Shown piece by piece: positions 42,995 to 51,506 of a stretch of 64,000 bases of DNA; position 1 is the stretch's first letter; each line of letters begins with the position of its first letter. The translations under genes and the position numbers were made by a program. The notes below the pieces were generated by a model, which worked only from the letters and a program-made list of their open reading frames with translations, was not told the origin of the DNA and did no database searches. The DNA lies in assembly GCF_900996225.1 (NCBI RefSeq), contig NZ_CAAJGL010000145.1, positions 283,344 through 347,343 of the forward strand. Direction: 5' to 3'. Source of the stretch: Paraburkholderia sp. BCC1884 (GTDB taxonomy: Bacteria > Pseudomonadota > Gammaproteobacteria > Burkholderiales > Burkholderiaceae).

Positions 42995-43504
42995 TTATTT
43001 CGCGCCGCCCAGATAATCGAGCTTGCCGAGTTCGACTCCGTTGTGACGCAGGATGTCGTAAGCGGTCGTCACGTGGAAGTAAAAGTTCGGCAGCACGAAA
43101 CCGAGTAGATATGACAAGCCGGTGAACTCGACCGGACCGACGCGCATTTTCAGCGTGATCGTGCGCTCTTCCGAACCGTCGATCTGTCCTGCATTGAATT
43201 CCTTTAAATAATCAATCGTCTTTTGAAGACGGGCATGCAGTTCGTCGAAAGTCTGTTCGACGTCGTCGTACTTCGGCGCTTCGACGCCCGCGAGTCGCGC
43301 GGCGCAACCCTTGGCGGTGTCGCTCACGATATAGACCTGGCGCACGAGCGGCAGCATGTCCGGCGCCAGCCGGGCATTGATGAACACCGACGGCTCGACC
43401 TGTTTCGCGGCGGCGTGCGCCTGAGCTTTACCGAGGATGGCTTGCAGGTTCGTCATGCCGCGAATCAACGCGGGTAGAGATGCTTGATACATCGAAATCG
43501 ACAT
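42995..43504 (-). CDS. DUF1993 family protein
   Basis: A 169-residue, cytoplasmic, all-helical protein with an AGAGGA ribosome site 5-6 bases before ATG 43504. Family features are YQASLPALIRGMTNLQAIL, the central FINARLAPDMLPLVRQVYI and the end FYFHVTTAYDILRHNGVELG. Members resemble the DinB four-helix fold and may bind metal through the C-terminal His residues. The function is unknown. It stands alone between UPF0060 and the S53 peptidase. Confidence 0.82.
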   Translation of the reverse strand: MSISMYQASLPALIRGMTNLQAILGKAQAHAAAKQVEPSVFINARLAPDMLPLVRQVYIVSDTAKGCAARLAGVEAPKYDDVEQTFDELHARLQKTIDYLKEFNAGQIDGSEERTITLKMRVGPVEFTGLSYLLGFVLPNFYFHVTTAYDILRHNGVELGKLDYLGGAK

Positions 43505-43808
43505 GGAGTTCCTCTGATTCTTCGATCGTGCGCGCCCGGCGCGCGAGGCAATGGAACGGCTGGATTGCCGTTGCAGCATCATAGCGCGAGCGCTGGTTCA
43601 TGCGTGTTGATGCAACACCGCGTTAGCCATTCGGACAACTGCCGCGCGCACCGGAACTGTGTTCGAATGCATAGGTCGGACGGATTGACGCAGTCCTCGA
43701 AACAGCAACTCTGCGCCCGCTTGCCGGGCCACGGGTTGTGCAGGCGCGTGCCGTGCTGGGAAGCCACTTCGTGGTTCGCGCCGTCACGCTAACAGGAGAG
43801 TCATCACC

Positions 43809-45371
43809 ATGGTCAACAGACATGAATTGCCGGGCAGCGAGCGCAAGGTCGAGCCGGGTTCGAAGGTGGTCGGACAGTGCGACCCAGCGGAACGGATCGA
43901 GGTGTTCGTGATGCTGCGCCGTCAGCAGCAGGCGCAGTTCGACGCGCTCATCAGCAAGATCGAAGCAGGAGACCCCGGTGTCAAACCGCTCTCTCGCGAG
44001 GCGCTTGCCAAAGACTACGGCGCGGCGCCCGCCGATATCGCCAGGGTCAAGACTTTTGCCGCGGCCCACGGCCTGAGTGTCGTGAAGGAAGATGCGGCCG
44101 CGCGTTCCGTGTTGCTAGGCGGCACGATCGCGCAGTTTCAGGAAGCATTCGGCGTCAAGCTCGAGCATTACGAACATCACGACACGTCCAGCCAGTTTCG
44201 TGGGCGTACCGGCACGATCAGTGTGCCGGACGAGCTGCACGGCGTCGTGCAGGCGGTGCTGGGGCTCGACAACCGGCCGCAGGCGCGCCCGCACTTTCGC
44301 ATCCGGCCGCCGTTTCAGGCGGCACAAGGACATCCGGCTTCGTTCACGCCGCTGCAACTGGCGTCGCTCTATCACTTTCCGCAAGGCGACGGCAGCGGGC
44401 AGTGCGTCGGTATCGTCGAACTTGGCGGCGGGTATAACGCGTCGGATCTCAAGACGTATTTCGGCAACCTCGGTGTCGCCTCACCCACGGTGAAGGCGGT
44501 CGGCGTCGATCAGGGCGGCAATAAGCCGAGCGGCGATCCGAACGGCCCGGACGGCGAAGTCACGCTCGACGTCGAAATCGTCGGTGCGATCGCGCCGGGT
44601 GCGACCATCGCCGTGTATTTCACGCAGAACAGCGACGCCGGTTTCATCGACGCGGTTACGCGCGCGGTGCACGACACGACCAACAAGCCTTCGGTGATCT
44701 CGATCAGTTGGGGCGCGCCGGAGTCGAACTGGACCAGCCAGTCGTTGCAGGCATTCAATAGCGTGCTGCAGAGCGCGGCGGTGCTCGGCGTAACGGTCTG
44801 CGTCGCCTCGGGCGATAGCGGTTCGAGCGACGGCGCGGGCGCGGGCAATCAGGTCGACTTTCCGGCCTCGAGCCCTTACGTGCTGGCCTGCGGCGGCACG
44901 CACCTGACGGCGTCGGGCACCACGATCTCGCATGAAGTGGTGTGGAACGACGGCGCGCAAGGCGGTGCGGGCGGCGGGGGCGTGAGCCAGACTTTCCCGG
45001 TGCCGGTGTGGCAGAAGGGTTTGTCCGCCACGGCCACGAGCGGCGGCAAGAAGGCGCTCAGCGGGCGCGGCGTGCCGGACGTGGCGGGTGACGCCTCGCC
45101 TGTCACCGGCTACAGCGTGCTGATCGACGGTTCGCAAACGGTGGTGGGCGGCACCAGCGCGGTCGCGCCGCTATGGGCCGCGCTGCTGGCGCGGATCAAT
45201 GCCGCCAAAGGACAGCCGGTCGGCTTCATCAACCCGAAGCTGTATAAGGCGACGGGTGCGTGCAACGACATCACGCAAGGCAACAACGGCAGTTTCGCGG
45301 CGTCCGCGGGATGGGACGCCTGCACGGGGCTCGGCAGTCCCAATGGTCAGAAGGTGGCCGCCGCACTATAG
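43809..45371 (+). CDS. S53 (sedolisin/kumamolisin) serine-carboxyl peptidase
   Basis: A 520-residue acid protease. The N-terminal ~165 residues are the pro-domain (MLRRQQQAQFDALISKI, FGVKLEHYEHHD, GTISVPDELHGVVQAVLGLDN). The catalytic Glu and Asp are in DGEVTLDVEI, the oxyanion Asp in ASGDSG, and the nucleophile Ser in GGTSAVAPLW, so the set is complete; the calcium loop is seen near the C-terminus (DITQGNNG). No signal peptide is seen, though the family is usually secreted; export may be by another route, or the start lies elsewhere. ATG 43809 has GGAGAG ~9 bases before. It is followed by an S10-like protein. Confidence 0.93.
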   Translation: MVNRHELPGSERKVEPGSKVVGQCDPAERIEVFVMLRRQQQAQFDALISKIEAGDPGVKPLSREALAKDYGAAPADIARVKTFAAAHGLSVVKEDAAARSVLLGGTIAQFQEAFGVKLEHYEHHDTSSQFRGRTGTISVPDELHGVVQAVLGLDNRPQARPHFRIRPPFQAAQGHPASFTPLQLASLYHFPQGDGSGQCVGIVELGGGYNASDLKTYFGNLGVASPTVKAVGVDQGGNKPSGDPNGPDGEVTLDVEIVGAIAPGATIAVYFTQNSDAGFIDAVTRAVHDTTNKPSVISISWGAPESNWTSQSLQAFNSVLQSAAVLGVTVCVASGDSGSSDGAGAGNQVDFPASSPYVLACGGTHLTASGTTISHEVVWNDGAQGGAGGGGVSQTFPVPVWQKGLSATATSGGKKALSGRGVPDVAGDASPVTGYSVLIDGSQTVVGGTSAVAPLWAALLARINAAKGQPVGFINPKLYKATGACNDITQGNNGSFAASAGWDACTGLGSPNGQKVAAAL

Positions 45372-45392
45372 TCAGGAACCGGTGAGGAACAC

Positions 45393-45419
45393 GCGCCCCA
45401 AGGAGGTCCCTTCGGGCGC
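45393..45419 (+). terminator. hairpin between S53 and S10 genes
   Basis: GCGCCC / GGGCGC with inner AAGG / CCTT pairs around a short loop. No T-run, so partial termination or an mRNA-stabilising element between the two protease genes. Confidence 0.4.
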
Positions 45420-45454
45420 GGCAGACAAGACGTGAACGAACCCATGGAGCGATC

Positions 45455-47107
45455 ATGACGAATACCGAGTCAGCTTCCGTTAGTCCGCAGTCGCACGACA
45501 GTCACGCTACCGGCGCGGCGAGCCCCGCCAGCGCGCCGCACAAAGCCGGCGATCAGCCGTTCTTCGATCCAGTGGCCTACGGCAACGGACCGGACGACTC
45601 GGTCACCGACACCGCGGAAACCGCGGCGATCACGCATCATTCGACCACCATCGGTGGTCACAAGATCAACTACACGGCAACGGCGGGTCACCTCGTGATC
45701 GTCGACCCGAGCAGCTCGCAGCCGGAAGCGCGCATGTTCTACGTCGCCTTCACGCAGGACAACCAGAAGGAGGAAACGCGACCGGTCACGTTCTTCTATA
45801 ACGGCGGCCCGGGCTCGTCGTCGGTATTCGTGTTGCTGGGTTCGTTCGCGCCGCGCCGCATCAAGACCTCGATGCCGAGCTTCACGCCGCCCGCGCCGTA
45901 CGCGATGGAAGACAACCCGGACAGCTTGCTGGACAAAAGCGATCTCGTTTTCATCAACCCGGTGGGCACCGGCTACTCGGCGGCGATCGCGCCGAAAACA
46001 AATCGTGCCTTCTGGGGCGTCGACCAGGATGCGGATTCGATCAAGCAGTTCATCAAGCGTTTCCTGACCAAAAACAACCGCTGGAATTCGCCGAAGTACC
46101 TGTACGGCGAGTCGTACGGCACGGCGCGCAGTTGCGTGGTGGCGTACCGGTTGCACGAAGACGGCGTGGACCTTAATGGCATTACGCTGCAATCGTCGAT
46201 TCTCGACTACACGCAGGCCGGCAATCCGGTCGGCGCGCTGCCCACCGCTGCGGCAGACGCCTGGTATCACAAAAAGCTCGGTATTGCGCCGCGACCTACC
46301 GATCTCGGTACTTTTGCCGAAGAAGTGGCGCAATTCTCACGCACCGATTATCTGGCCGCGCTGCGCAAGTTTCCGACCACCGATTCGGCGACGGTGGAAA
46401 AGCTGAGCGAATACACCGGCATCGACAAGACCACCTTGCTTGCCTGGAGCCTCGACATCACGTCCTACGACAGTCGCGGCAACTCGCTATTCCTGACCAC
46501 GCTGCTCAAAGCGCAAGGGCTCGAGCTCGGCGAGTACGACGGTCGGGTGACGGCGATCGGTACCGGCATCGCCGGCAAGATCGACCCGAACTCGGGTGGC
46601 AACGATCCGACCATGACGGCGGTAACGGGCGTCTACACGACGATGTGGAACGTGTACCTCAACGAGCAGTTGAAGTACACGTCGAACTCGGCGTTCACCG
46701 ACCTGAACGACCAGGCTTTCCAGTACTGGGACTTCAGCCACATTGACCCGACGGGCGCGCAAAAGGGCCTCGACAAGAAGGGCAATGTGATCCTCTACAC
46801 CGCGGGCGACCTTGCCGCCGTGATGGCGCTCAATCCGGACCTCAAGGTGTTGTCGGCGAACGGGTTCTTCGACTACGTGACGCCGTTCTATCAAACCGTG
46901 ATCGATCTGCAGCAGATGCCGCTGCTCAGCCAGCAGGTTCGGCAGAACCTGTCGGCGCGGTTTTATCCGTCCGGGCACATGGTGTATCTCGACGGCGGCT
47001 CGCGCACCGCGCTAAAGGGCGATCTCGCGAAGATGTACGACGCGACGGTCGCCAATACGCAGGCGCTTGTGCGGATTCGGGCGTTGCAGGCGCGAGTGGC
47101 GAAGTAG
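45455..47107 (+). CDS. S10 family serine-carboxypeptidase-like protein
   Basis: A 550-residue protein of the serine carboxypeptidase family. The oxyanion loop is FFYNGGPGSSSVFVLLG, the nucleophile Ser in YGESYGTARS, the Asp in NGFFDYVTPFYQ and the His in PSGHMVYLD; the triad is intact. Members remove C-terminal residues from peptides at acid pH, so it could finish peptides cut by the S53 protease upstream. No N-terminal signal is visible: the first ~45 residues are Ser/Ala/His-rich. The S53 and S10 genes are adjacent and probably form an acid-protein-degrading pair. This is rare for bacteria and is otherwise known from fungi. Confidence 0.88.
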   Translation: MTNTESASVSPQSHDSHATGAASPASAPHKAGDQPFFDPVAYGNGPDDSVTDTAETAAITHHSTTIGGHKINYTATAGHLVIVDPSSSQPEARMFYVAFTQDNQKEETRPVTFFYNGGPGSSSVFVLLGSFAPRRIKTSMPSFTPPAPYAMEDNPDSLLDKSDLVFINPVGTGYSAAIAPKTNRAFWGVDQDADSIKQFIKRFLTKNNRWNSPKYLYGESYGTARSCVVAYRLHEDGVDLNGITLQSSILDYTQAGNPVGALPTAAADAWYHKKLGIAPRPTDLGTFAEEVAQFSRTDYLAALRKFPTTDSATVEKLSEYTGIDKTTLLAWSLDITSYDSRGNSLFLTTLLKAQGLELGEYDGRVTAIGTGIAGKIDPNSGGNDPTMTAVTGVYTTMWNVYLNEQLKYTSNSAFTDLNDQAFQYWDFSHIDPTGAQKGLDKKGNVILYTAGDLAAVMALNPDLKVLSANGFFDYVTPFYQTVIDLQQMPLLSQQVRQNLSARFYPSGHMVYLDGGSRTALKGDLAKMYDATVANTQALVRIRALQARVAK

Positions 47108-47324
47108 CGGCAAGCGGCGCGCGCCCGGATGCGACGTGATGCCGCAAGTGCGCGGCGCGATCGGCCGGCTGGGCAGCGTCGGCTGCGTGAAAGGGTGGCG
47201 CGCATGACCGGCGCCGCCCCGATCGGGGCTCACGCGTGCCGACGTTTTTCGCGTAAGCATATTGAATGTGTTTTAATTAGTCTGCGAATAAACTATTGCG
47301 TGCCGTTCCCCGGCGCGCCGACGG

Positions 47325-47996
47325 ATGAACGCAGGTATTGCACAGAGGCGTCGTTCGCTCCGTTCGAGCGACCCAACTTGTAGTTTCGACGAGGCGATCA
47401 CGCCGGCGCCAGCGCGCAGCGGCGACCCCACGCGCGCCAGGTGCAAGTCGCGCGGTTGCGGTAAGACTCGCCTCGCACTGGCCGTCGGGCTGAGCGCACT
47501 TCTCAGCTTGGGCGCAGCCCACGTGCGCGCTCAGGACGCCGGCATGCTCGACGAACGCGTCACCCAGCAATCGGTTGCCGGGACGATCTGCCGGCCCGGC
47601 TACGCGGACACCGTCGCGCCGCCGTTCGATGCGTTGATGGCGCACAAGGACCGCTTGCTTGCGGCGCGCGGCATCGACGCGGACAGCGGCATCACCTTCG
47701 CGCTCGACCGGCGCGTGCCCATCGTGCTCGGCGGCTCGCCGGACGCCTCCGCCAATCTCGACCTTCTGCCGTGGGCAGGCCGCGAGGGCGAGCGCCGCAA
47801 GGCGCGCGCCGCGGTCATGCTCAAACATTGCGTCTGCGAAGGCAAATTGAGCCTCGCCGAAGCGCAAGCCGCGATCGTCGGCAACTGGTCAGTGGTGTAC
47901 TCCGGCTTCAGCCAGACCTCCTGCGACATCAGCCGGCTCGACGTGGCGACCGGTGGCGAGAGCGAACGGGGCGCCGCGCGCGACAACGCGCCGTGA
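47325..47996 (+). CDS. secreted protein with degenerate HNH-like fold
   Basis: About 223 residues; the first ~48 may not be translated. A signal peptide (ALAVGLSALLSLGAAHVRAQ) lies at about 52-71. The rest has the pattern of a bacterial HNH-like family: ICRPGYADTV, then FALDRRVPIVLGGSPDASAN, LDLLPW and VCEGKLSLAEAQAAIVGNW. Active members carry the DH in the LDHxVPL position, which here reads DRR, so catalysis is unlikely. The start is uncertain: the ATG at 47325 lacks a ribosome site and no GTG/TTG in frame is better. Likely a periplasmic or secreted protein of unknown role. Confidence 0.6.
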   Translation: MNAGIAQRRRSLRSSDPTCSFDEAITPAPARSGDPTRARCKSRGCGKTRLALAVGLSALLSLGAAHVRAQDAGMLDERVTQQSVAGTICRPGYADTVAPPFDALMAHKDRLLAARGIDADSGITFALDRRVPIVLGGSPDASANLDLLPWAGREGERRKARAAVMLKHCVCEGKLSLAEAQAAIVGNWSVVYSGFSQTSCDISRLDVATGGESERGAARDNAP

Positions 47997-48099
47997 ACTC
48001 CGGTCTCGTCGCCGGCACTATCGGCTGTGTCGTTTTCTGCCCGCCTTTCCGGTTGTGCCTTTCGCGGCACGCCGTTTCCACCTTTCCCGGAGAATCACC

Positions 48100-48450
48100 A
48101 TGACTCATACACGCCTGTCCGCCATCGCGCTGGCTTTCGCCTGTCTGTGCGGCAGCACCGCCGCGTTCGCCGCCGACCCCGTGGGCTGCGGCAAGGCCGA
48201 CGCACTGCGGATTCGCGGCGATGTGCCGGCGGCAATCAGCTTCGACGTCTACCGGCAACTGCGGCCCTTGAACGCCCAGCGCGTCGCGCTGTTCCAGGCG
48301 GCCGGCGAAGTGAAGCGTCTGCCTGACGGGCTGGCCGTCTGCGAAATCGCCGACGACGGCGTGGACGATCCGTCCGCCGTGCTGGTCCGGGCGCCCGAAG
48401 GCAGCAACGCGTGGTGGGTGAGCGCCGCCAACGTTCAGGTGGCGGACTAA
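48100..48450 (+). CDS. secreted hypothetical protein
   Basis: A 116-residue protein with a signal peptide (SAIALAFACLCGSTAAFAAD; cleavage at about residue 25) and a good ribosome site (GGAGAATCACC before ATG 48100). The mature part has two Cys (VGCGKAD and AVCEIAD) that could pair, and DDPSAVLVRAPEGSNAWWVS. No family is recognised. It follows the HNH-like gene by ~103 bases and may be co-transcribed. Confidence 0.6.
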   Translation: MTHTRLSAIALAFACLCGSTAAFAADPVGCGKADALRIRGDVPAAISFDVYRQLRPLNAQRVALFQAAGEVKRLPDGLAVCEIADDGVDDPSAVLVRAPEGSNAWWVSAANVQVAD

Positions 48451-48731
48451 TCTGCCGTTCGGGGCCACTTTCGGCGCATCGGCCAGCAGGATGCCCCGAA
48501 TGCTGGTCCCAGCGGCCCGGTTATTGCGTTCTGCGTGAACGCGGTCGCCCGAGTTGGGGTTGTGTCGCTCAATGAACAGCTGTTTTGCTATTTTTGATGC
48601 CGCTTATTCAGGTACAGTGCTTTAACGGCGGTTTTCAGGGCCGTTGTTTTACGACACTGTGTTGCGTCGCTTTTGCTGTGAGAATGTGGCTATCCTGCAA
48701 ACAGGACAAAATCCACTGGGGAGAGTTAAAA
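48451..48731. other. intergenic region
   Basis: About 280 bases without gene features; the likely promoter of the next small genes lies within 48580-48700, where sequence is AT-richer (TTTTGCTATTTTTGATG and so on). No clear -10/-35 pair is called. Confidence 0.4.
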
Positions 48732-48890
48732 ATGATCGCTTTCTATCTTTCATTGGCTGCTTTGGGCGCCGCTGGCGCTGCGCTGATTCGCCAGCTTGCT
48801 GCCGCCCAGGCGAAAGAGCGCGCTGCATTGCGCCCCGTGCGAGTCCAGACAGCCGATCGCGGCACGCGCCGCAGCGAGTGGCGAGGGTAA
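48732..48890 (+). CDS. small single-helix membrane peptide
   Basis: 52 residues; ATG 48732 has GGGGAGAG 7-8 bases upstream. Residues 2-22 (IAFYLSLAALGAAGAALIRQL) form a membrane segment; the remainder is basic (RAALRPVRVQTADRGTRRSE). No family recognised. It ends five bases before the RRM-like gene, so the two are co-transcribed. Confidence 0.55.
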   Translation: MIAFYLSLAALGAAGAALIRQLAAAQAKERAALRPVRVQTADRGTRRSEWRG

Positions 48891-48895
48891 GCCGC

Positions 48896-49162
48896 ATGAA
48901 CCTGATCGTGCGCAACATCGCGGAGTCCTGCAGTGAGCAGGAAGTGCGAGAGTTCCTAACGCGCGAACTAGGGCATTACGCGAAGCACGTCGAGGTGATC
49001 GACGCCGGCAAGCCCGGTGCCTACGCCACGGTCGAGTTGGATGCGCAGGTGCCTTACGTGGGCGACGTGATCGCGCGGCAGATTCACGGTAAGCAGTTGG
49101 GCGGCGTGACGCTCGAGGCGAGCGCCGATCTGTTCACCGACGAACCGCCCGCCGCTCACTGA
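48896..49162 (+). CDS. RRM-like RNA-binding protein
   Basis: An 88-residue protein with an RRM fold pattern: first strand MNLIVRNIAESCSEQEVREF (RNP2-like), then HVEVIDAGKPGAYATVELD (RNP1 region lacks the aromatic KGF core), then GGVTLEASADL. It would bind single-stranded RNA but the typical aromatic residues are partly missing. ATG 48896 has GAGGG before it. It is co-transcribed with the small membrane peptide. Confidence 0.65.
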   Translation: MNLIVRNIAESCSEQEVREFLTRELGHYAKHVEVIDAGKPGAYATVELDAQVPYVGDVIARQIHGKQLGGVTLEASADLFTDEPPAAH

Positions 49163-49228
49163 CACACGTCATCGATTCTTCGTAGCGGGCGTGCCGCGAG
49201 CGCACGCCCCGTTCGTCGTCATCCCACT

Positions 49229-50089
49229 TTATTCGCCGGTTGCCGGCGCCGTCCAGTCGAACGGCGTGTAGGGTAACGCGCGCTTGTGCCGCGTCGCATC
49301 GTAGAAACGCAGGACGGTTGCGCGCGTGGCGTCGTCCACCGGCTTGTTTTCCAGGAAATCGTCGATGGCGTCGTATGGGATGCCGTAGGCGTCCTCGTCC
49401 GGGCGCAGCGGGCGCAACATTTCGAGGTCGGCGGTCGGCACTTTGTGGGCCAGCGCATCCGGCGCGCCCAGGGCTCTCGCCACGGCGCGCACACGGCGCT
49501 TGTTCAATCCGGTGAGGGGCAGGATATCGGCGCCGCCATCGCCGAACTTCGTGAAGAAACCCATCACCGATTCGGCGGCGTGATCCGTGCCGATCACCAC
49601 GCCGGCCCGTGCGCCGGCCACCGCGTATTGCGCGATCATTCTCTGCCGCGCCTTGATGTTGCCGTGGACGAAATCCCGTTGCGCTTCGTCCTTGAATAAC
49701 ACGCCGCTTTGATCCAATGCAGAAAGCATGGCATCGGCCGCGGGTTTGATATCGATGGAAAGATTTTCGTCGGCACGAATAAATTGCAATGCCTGTTGCG
49801 CGTCGGCTTCGTCTTTCTGTTCGCCGTAAGGCAGCCGCACGGCAATGAAGCGCGCGTCATGGTGTTGCCCACGCAGGCGTTCCACTGCGAGTTGCGCGAG
49901 CCGTCCGGCCGTGGTCGAGTCCACACCGCCGCTGATGCCGAGCACATAGGCTTTCAGGCCGCTTGCGCGCAAATAATCCGCGAGGAATGCGACCCGCCGC
50001 TCAATCTCAAGCTCGGCGACAAACTCGCTGCTCACCTGCATTTCCTCGGCAATGCTCGTCTGGCGGGCGATTAAATCCTGTTGCGTCAT
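49229..50089 (-). CDS. nadE: NAD+ synthase (ammonia-dependent)
   Basis: A 286-residue NadE close to the E. coli length. The ATP P-loop is GISGGVDSTTAGRLAQLAV. Further family motifs are GTDHAAESVMGFFTKFGDGG, DILPLTGLNKRRVRAVARALG and KVPTADLE. It amidates nicotinic acid adenine dinucleotide with ammonia and ATP to NAD+. There is no glutaminase domain, so it needs free ammonia. It stands alone on the minus strand. Confidence 0.95.
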   Translation of the reverse strand: MTQQDLIARQTSIAEEMQVSSEFVAELEIERRVAFLADYLRASGLKAYVLGISGGVDSTTAGRLAQLAVERLRGQHHDARFIAVRLPYGEQKDEADAQQALQFIRADENLSIDIKPAADAMLSALDQSGVLFKDEAQRDFVHGNIKARQRMIAQYAVAGARAGVVIGTDHAAESVMGFFTKFGDGGADILPLTGLNKRRVRAVARALGAPDALAHKVPTADLEMLRPLRPDEDAYGIPYDAIDDFLENKPVDDATRATVLRFYDATRHKRALPYTPFDWTAPATGE

Positions 50090-50467
50090 GATGGCTTATT
50101 GCTCCTCGCGCAGTATCGCGATGTCAAGGGCCGGGCGTGGCCGTTCGATTAACAATGGACGTATCCGTCTCGCGATTTTTTATCGCTAATACCAGCTTCA
50201 ATTCGCCTTTCAATTAGCGTTAAATCGACAGTCAGATTGGCGAATACTTAACGTATAAAGGTAATGTTGACCAATCATTCTGAACTTCATCGACAGAATG
50301 CGATGTGCTTAGTAATATCGTCGTTCCGAGCGCCGCATGAGCCGGCGAGCAGTCAATAATAATCAGGTTTGCTCAATTACGCGATGAACTACCCCAATCG
50401 GCCTGGCCAGCCTGTACTAGACCGTGTGACTTCCGCATCGGTAGATCGTCCGCGAGAAGTGTTGTGC
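50090..50467. other. AT-rich divergent intergenic region (nadE / L,D-transpeptidase)
   Basis: About 380 bases, AT-rich for this genome. It holds both promoters. Inverted motifs ATTCGCC (50201-50207) and GGCGAAT (50239-50245) may form a dyad; the 10-mer ATTGGCGAAT also occurs in the phosphonate region dyad at 55238. No gene is seen. Confidence 0.5.
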
Positions 50468-51487
50468 ATGTCGGCGTTTTCAGACGAACGTGTTTCTGTT
50501 CGCAGATTGATGAGGCGCGCGGTGAGTGCAGCCGTTTGCGTGATGGCGTGCGGGGTCGCGTTTGCAGCTTCGGCACCTAAGGCGGCATCGGTGTCGAAAT
50601 CGGCGTCTGCAGCGAAATCGGCATCGGCATCCAGATCGACCTCCAGGCAACCAGCCCACCCGCTAGCCGTCGTCTACGCCTCCACCGTGGCCGCGCCTGA
50701 CGCGGCCGGCGTCGTCGATCCCCACCGCGCCTTCATGCTGCGCGACGTATTCGATCAGAGCGTCACGCGTCGGCTAAAAGTCCCGCCCGCAGAGCAGAAG
50801 GCCTACGCCGACCGGCTGCAAGCCGCGCTCGGCGCACACGTGCTGGGCGATCTGTCGGGCGAGTACGTCGTGCTGGTGGATCGCAACGCCAACGTGCAGG
50901 CGCTGATGATCTACTTCCGCGCGACGCCTTCCGATAGCTGGCAAATCATCGGCGCATCGCCGGTGTCGACCGGCCGGCCGGGCGAATACGATCATTTCAT
51001 CACCCCGCTGGGCGTGTTCGAACATACGCCGTCCAACATGGATTTCCGTTCGGAAGGCACCCAGAACGAAAACCACATTCGTGGCTACGGCAAGCGCGAC
51101 ATGCGCATCTTCGATCTCGGCTGGGCGCAAGGCGAGCGCGGCTGGGGCAAGGGCGGCATGTCGCAGATGCGCTTCCAGATGCACGCCACCGATCCCGACC
51201 GGCTCGAGTCACTGCTCGGCATTCGTCACTCGAAGGGTTGTGTGCGGATTCCCGCATCGCTCAACGTCTTCCTCGATCACTACGGCATTCTCGACGCCGA
51301 ATACGCGGCGTTGATCGAATCGGGTAAATCGCTGTGGGTATTGAAGAGCGATCGGCAGATCACGCCTTGGGCGGGCCGCTATATCGTCGTGGTCGATTCG
51401 GAGCGCAAGAGCCGCCCGGCGTGGGCGCCGGCACCGGGCAGCAAGGCGCGCGCGAAGATGCCGGCGGGCGCGGATACGGGCGATTGA
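50468..51487 (+). CDS. L,D-transpeptidase family protein
   Basis: About 339 residues from ATG 50468. A signal peptide (RRAVSAAVCVMACGVAFAAS) and an Ala/Ser/Lys spacer precede the catalytic YkuD-type domain. The active-site Cys is in IRHSKGCVRIPASL. The upstream segment has GEYVVLVDRNANVQALMIYF and GEYDHFITPLGVFEH. L,D-transpeptidases link peptidoglycan stems or attach lipoprotein; the exact class is unclear. Starts at 50369 (TTG) or 50384 also exist; 50468 begins right before the signal peptide. Confidence 0.8.
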   Translation: MSAFSDERVSVRRLMRRAVSAAVCVMACGVAFAASAPKAASVSKSASAAKSASASRSTSRQPAHPLAVVYASTVAAPDAAGVVDPHRAFMLRDVFDQSVTRRLKVPPAEQKAYADRLQAALGAHVLGDLSGEYVVLVDRNANVQALMIYFRATPSDSWQIIGASPVSTGRPGEYDHFITPLGVFEHTPSNMDFRSEGTQNENHIRGYGKRDMRIFDLGWAQGERGWGKGGMSQMRFQMHATDPDRLESLLGIRHSKGCVRIPASLNVFLDHYGILDAEYAALIESGKSLWVLKSDRQITPWAGRYIVVVDSERKSRPAWAPAPGSKARAKMPAGADTGD

Positions 51488-51506
51488 GGCAGGAGGCGCG
51501 TGTCGT

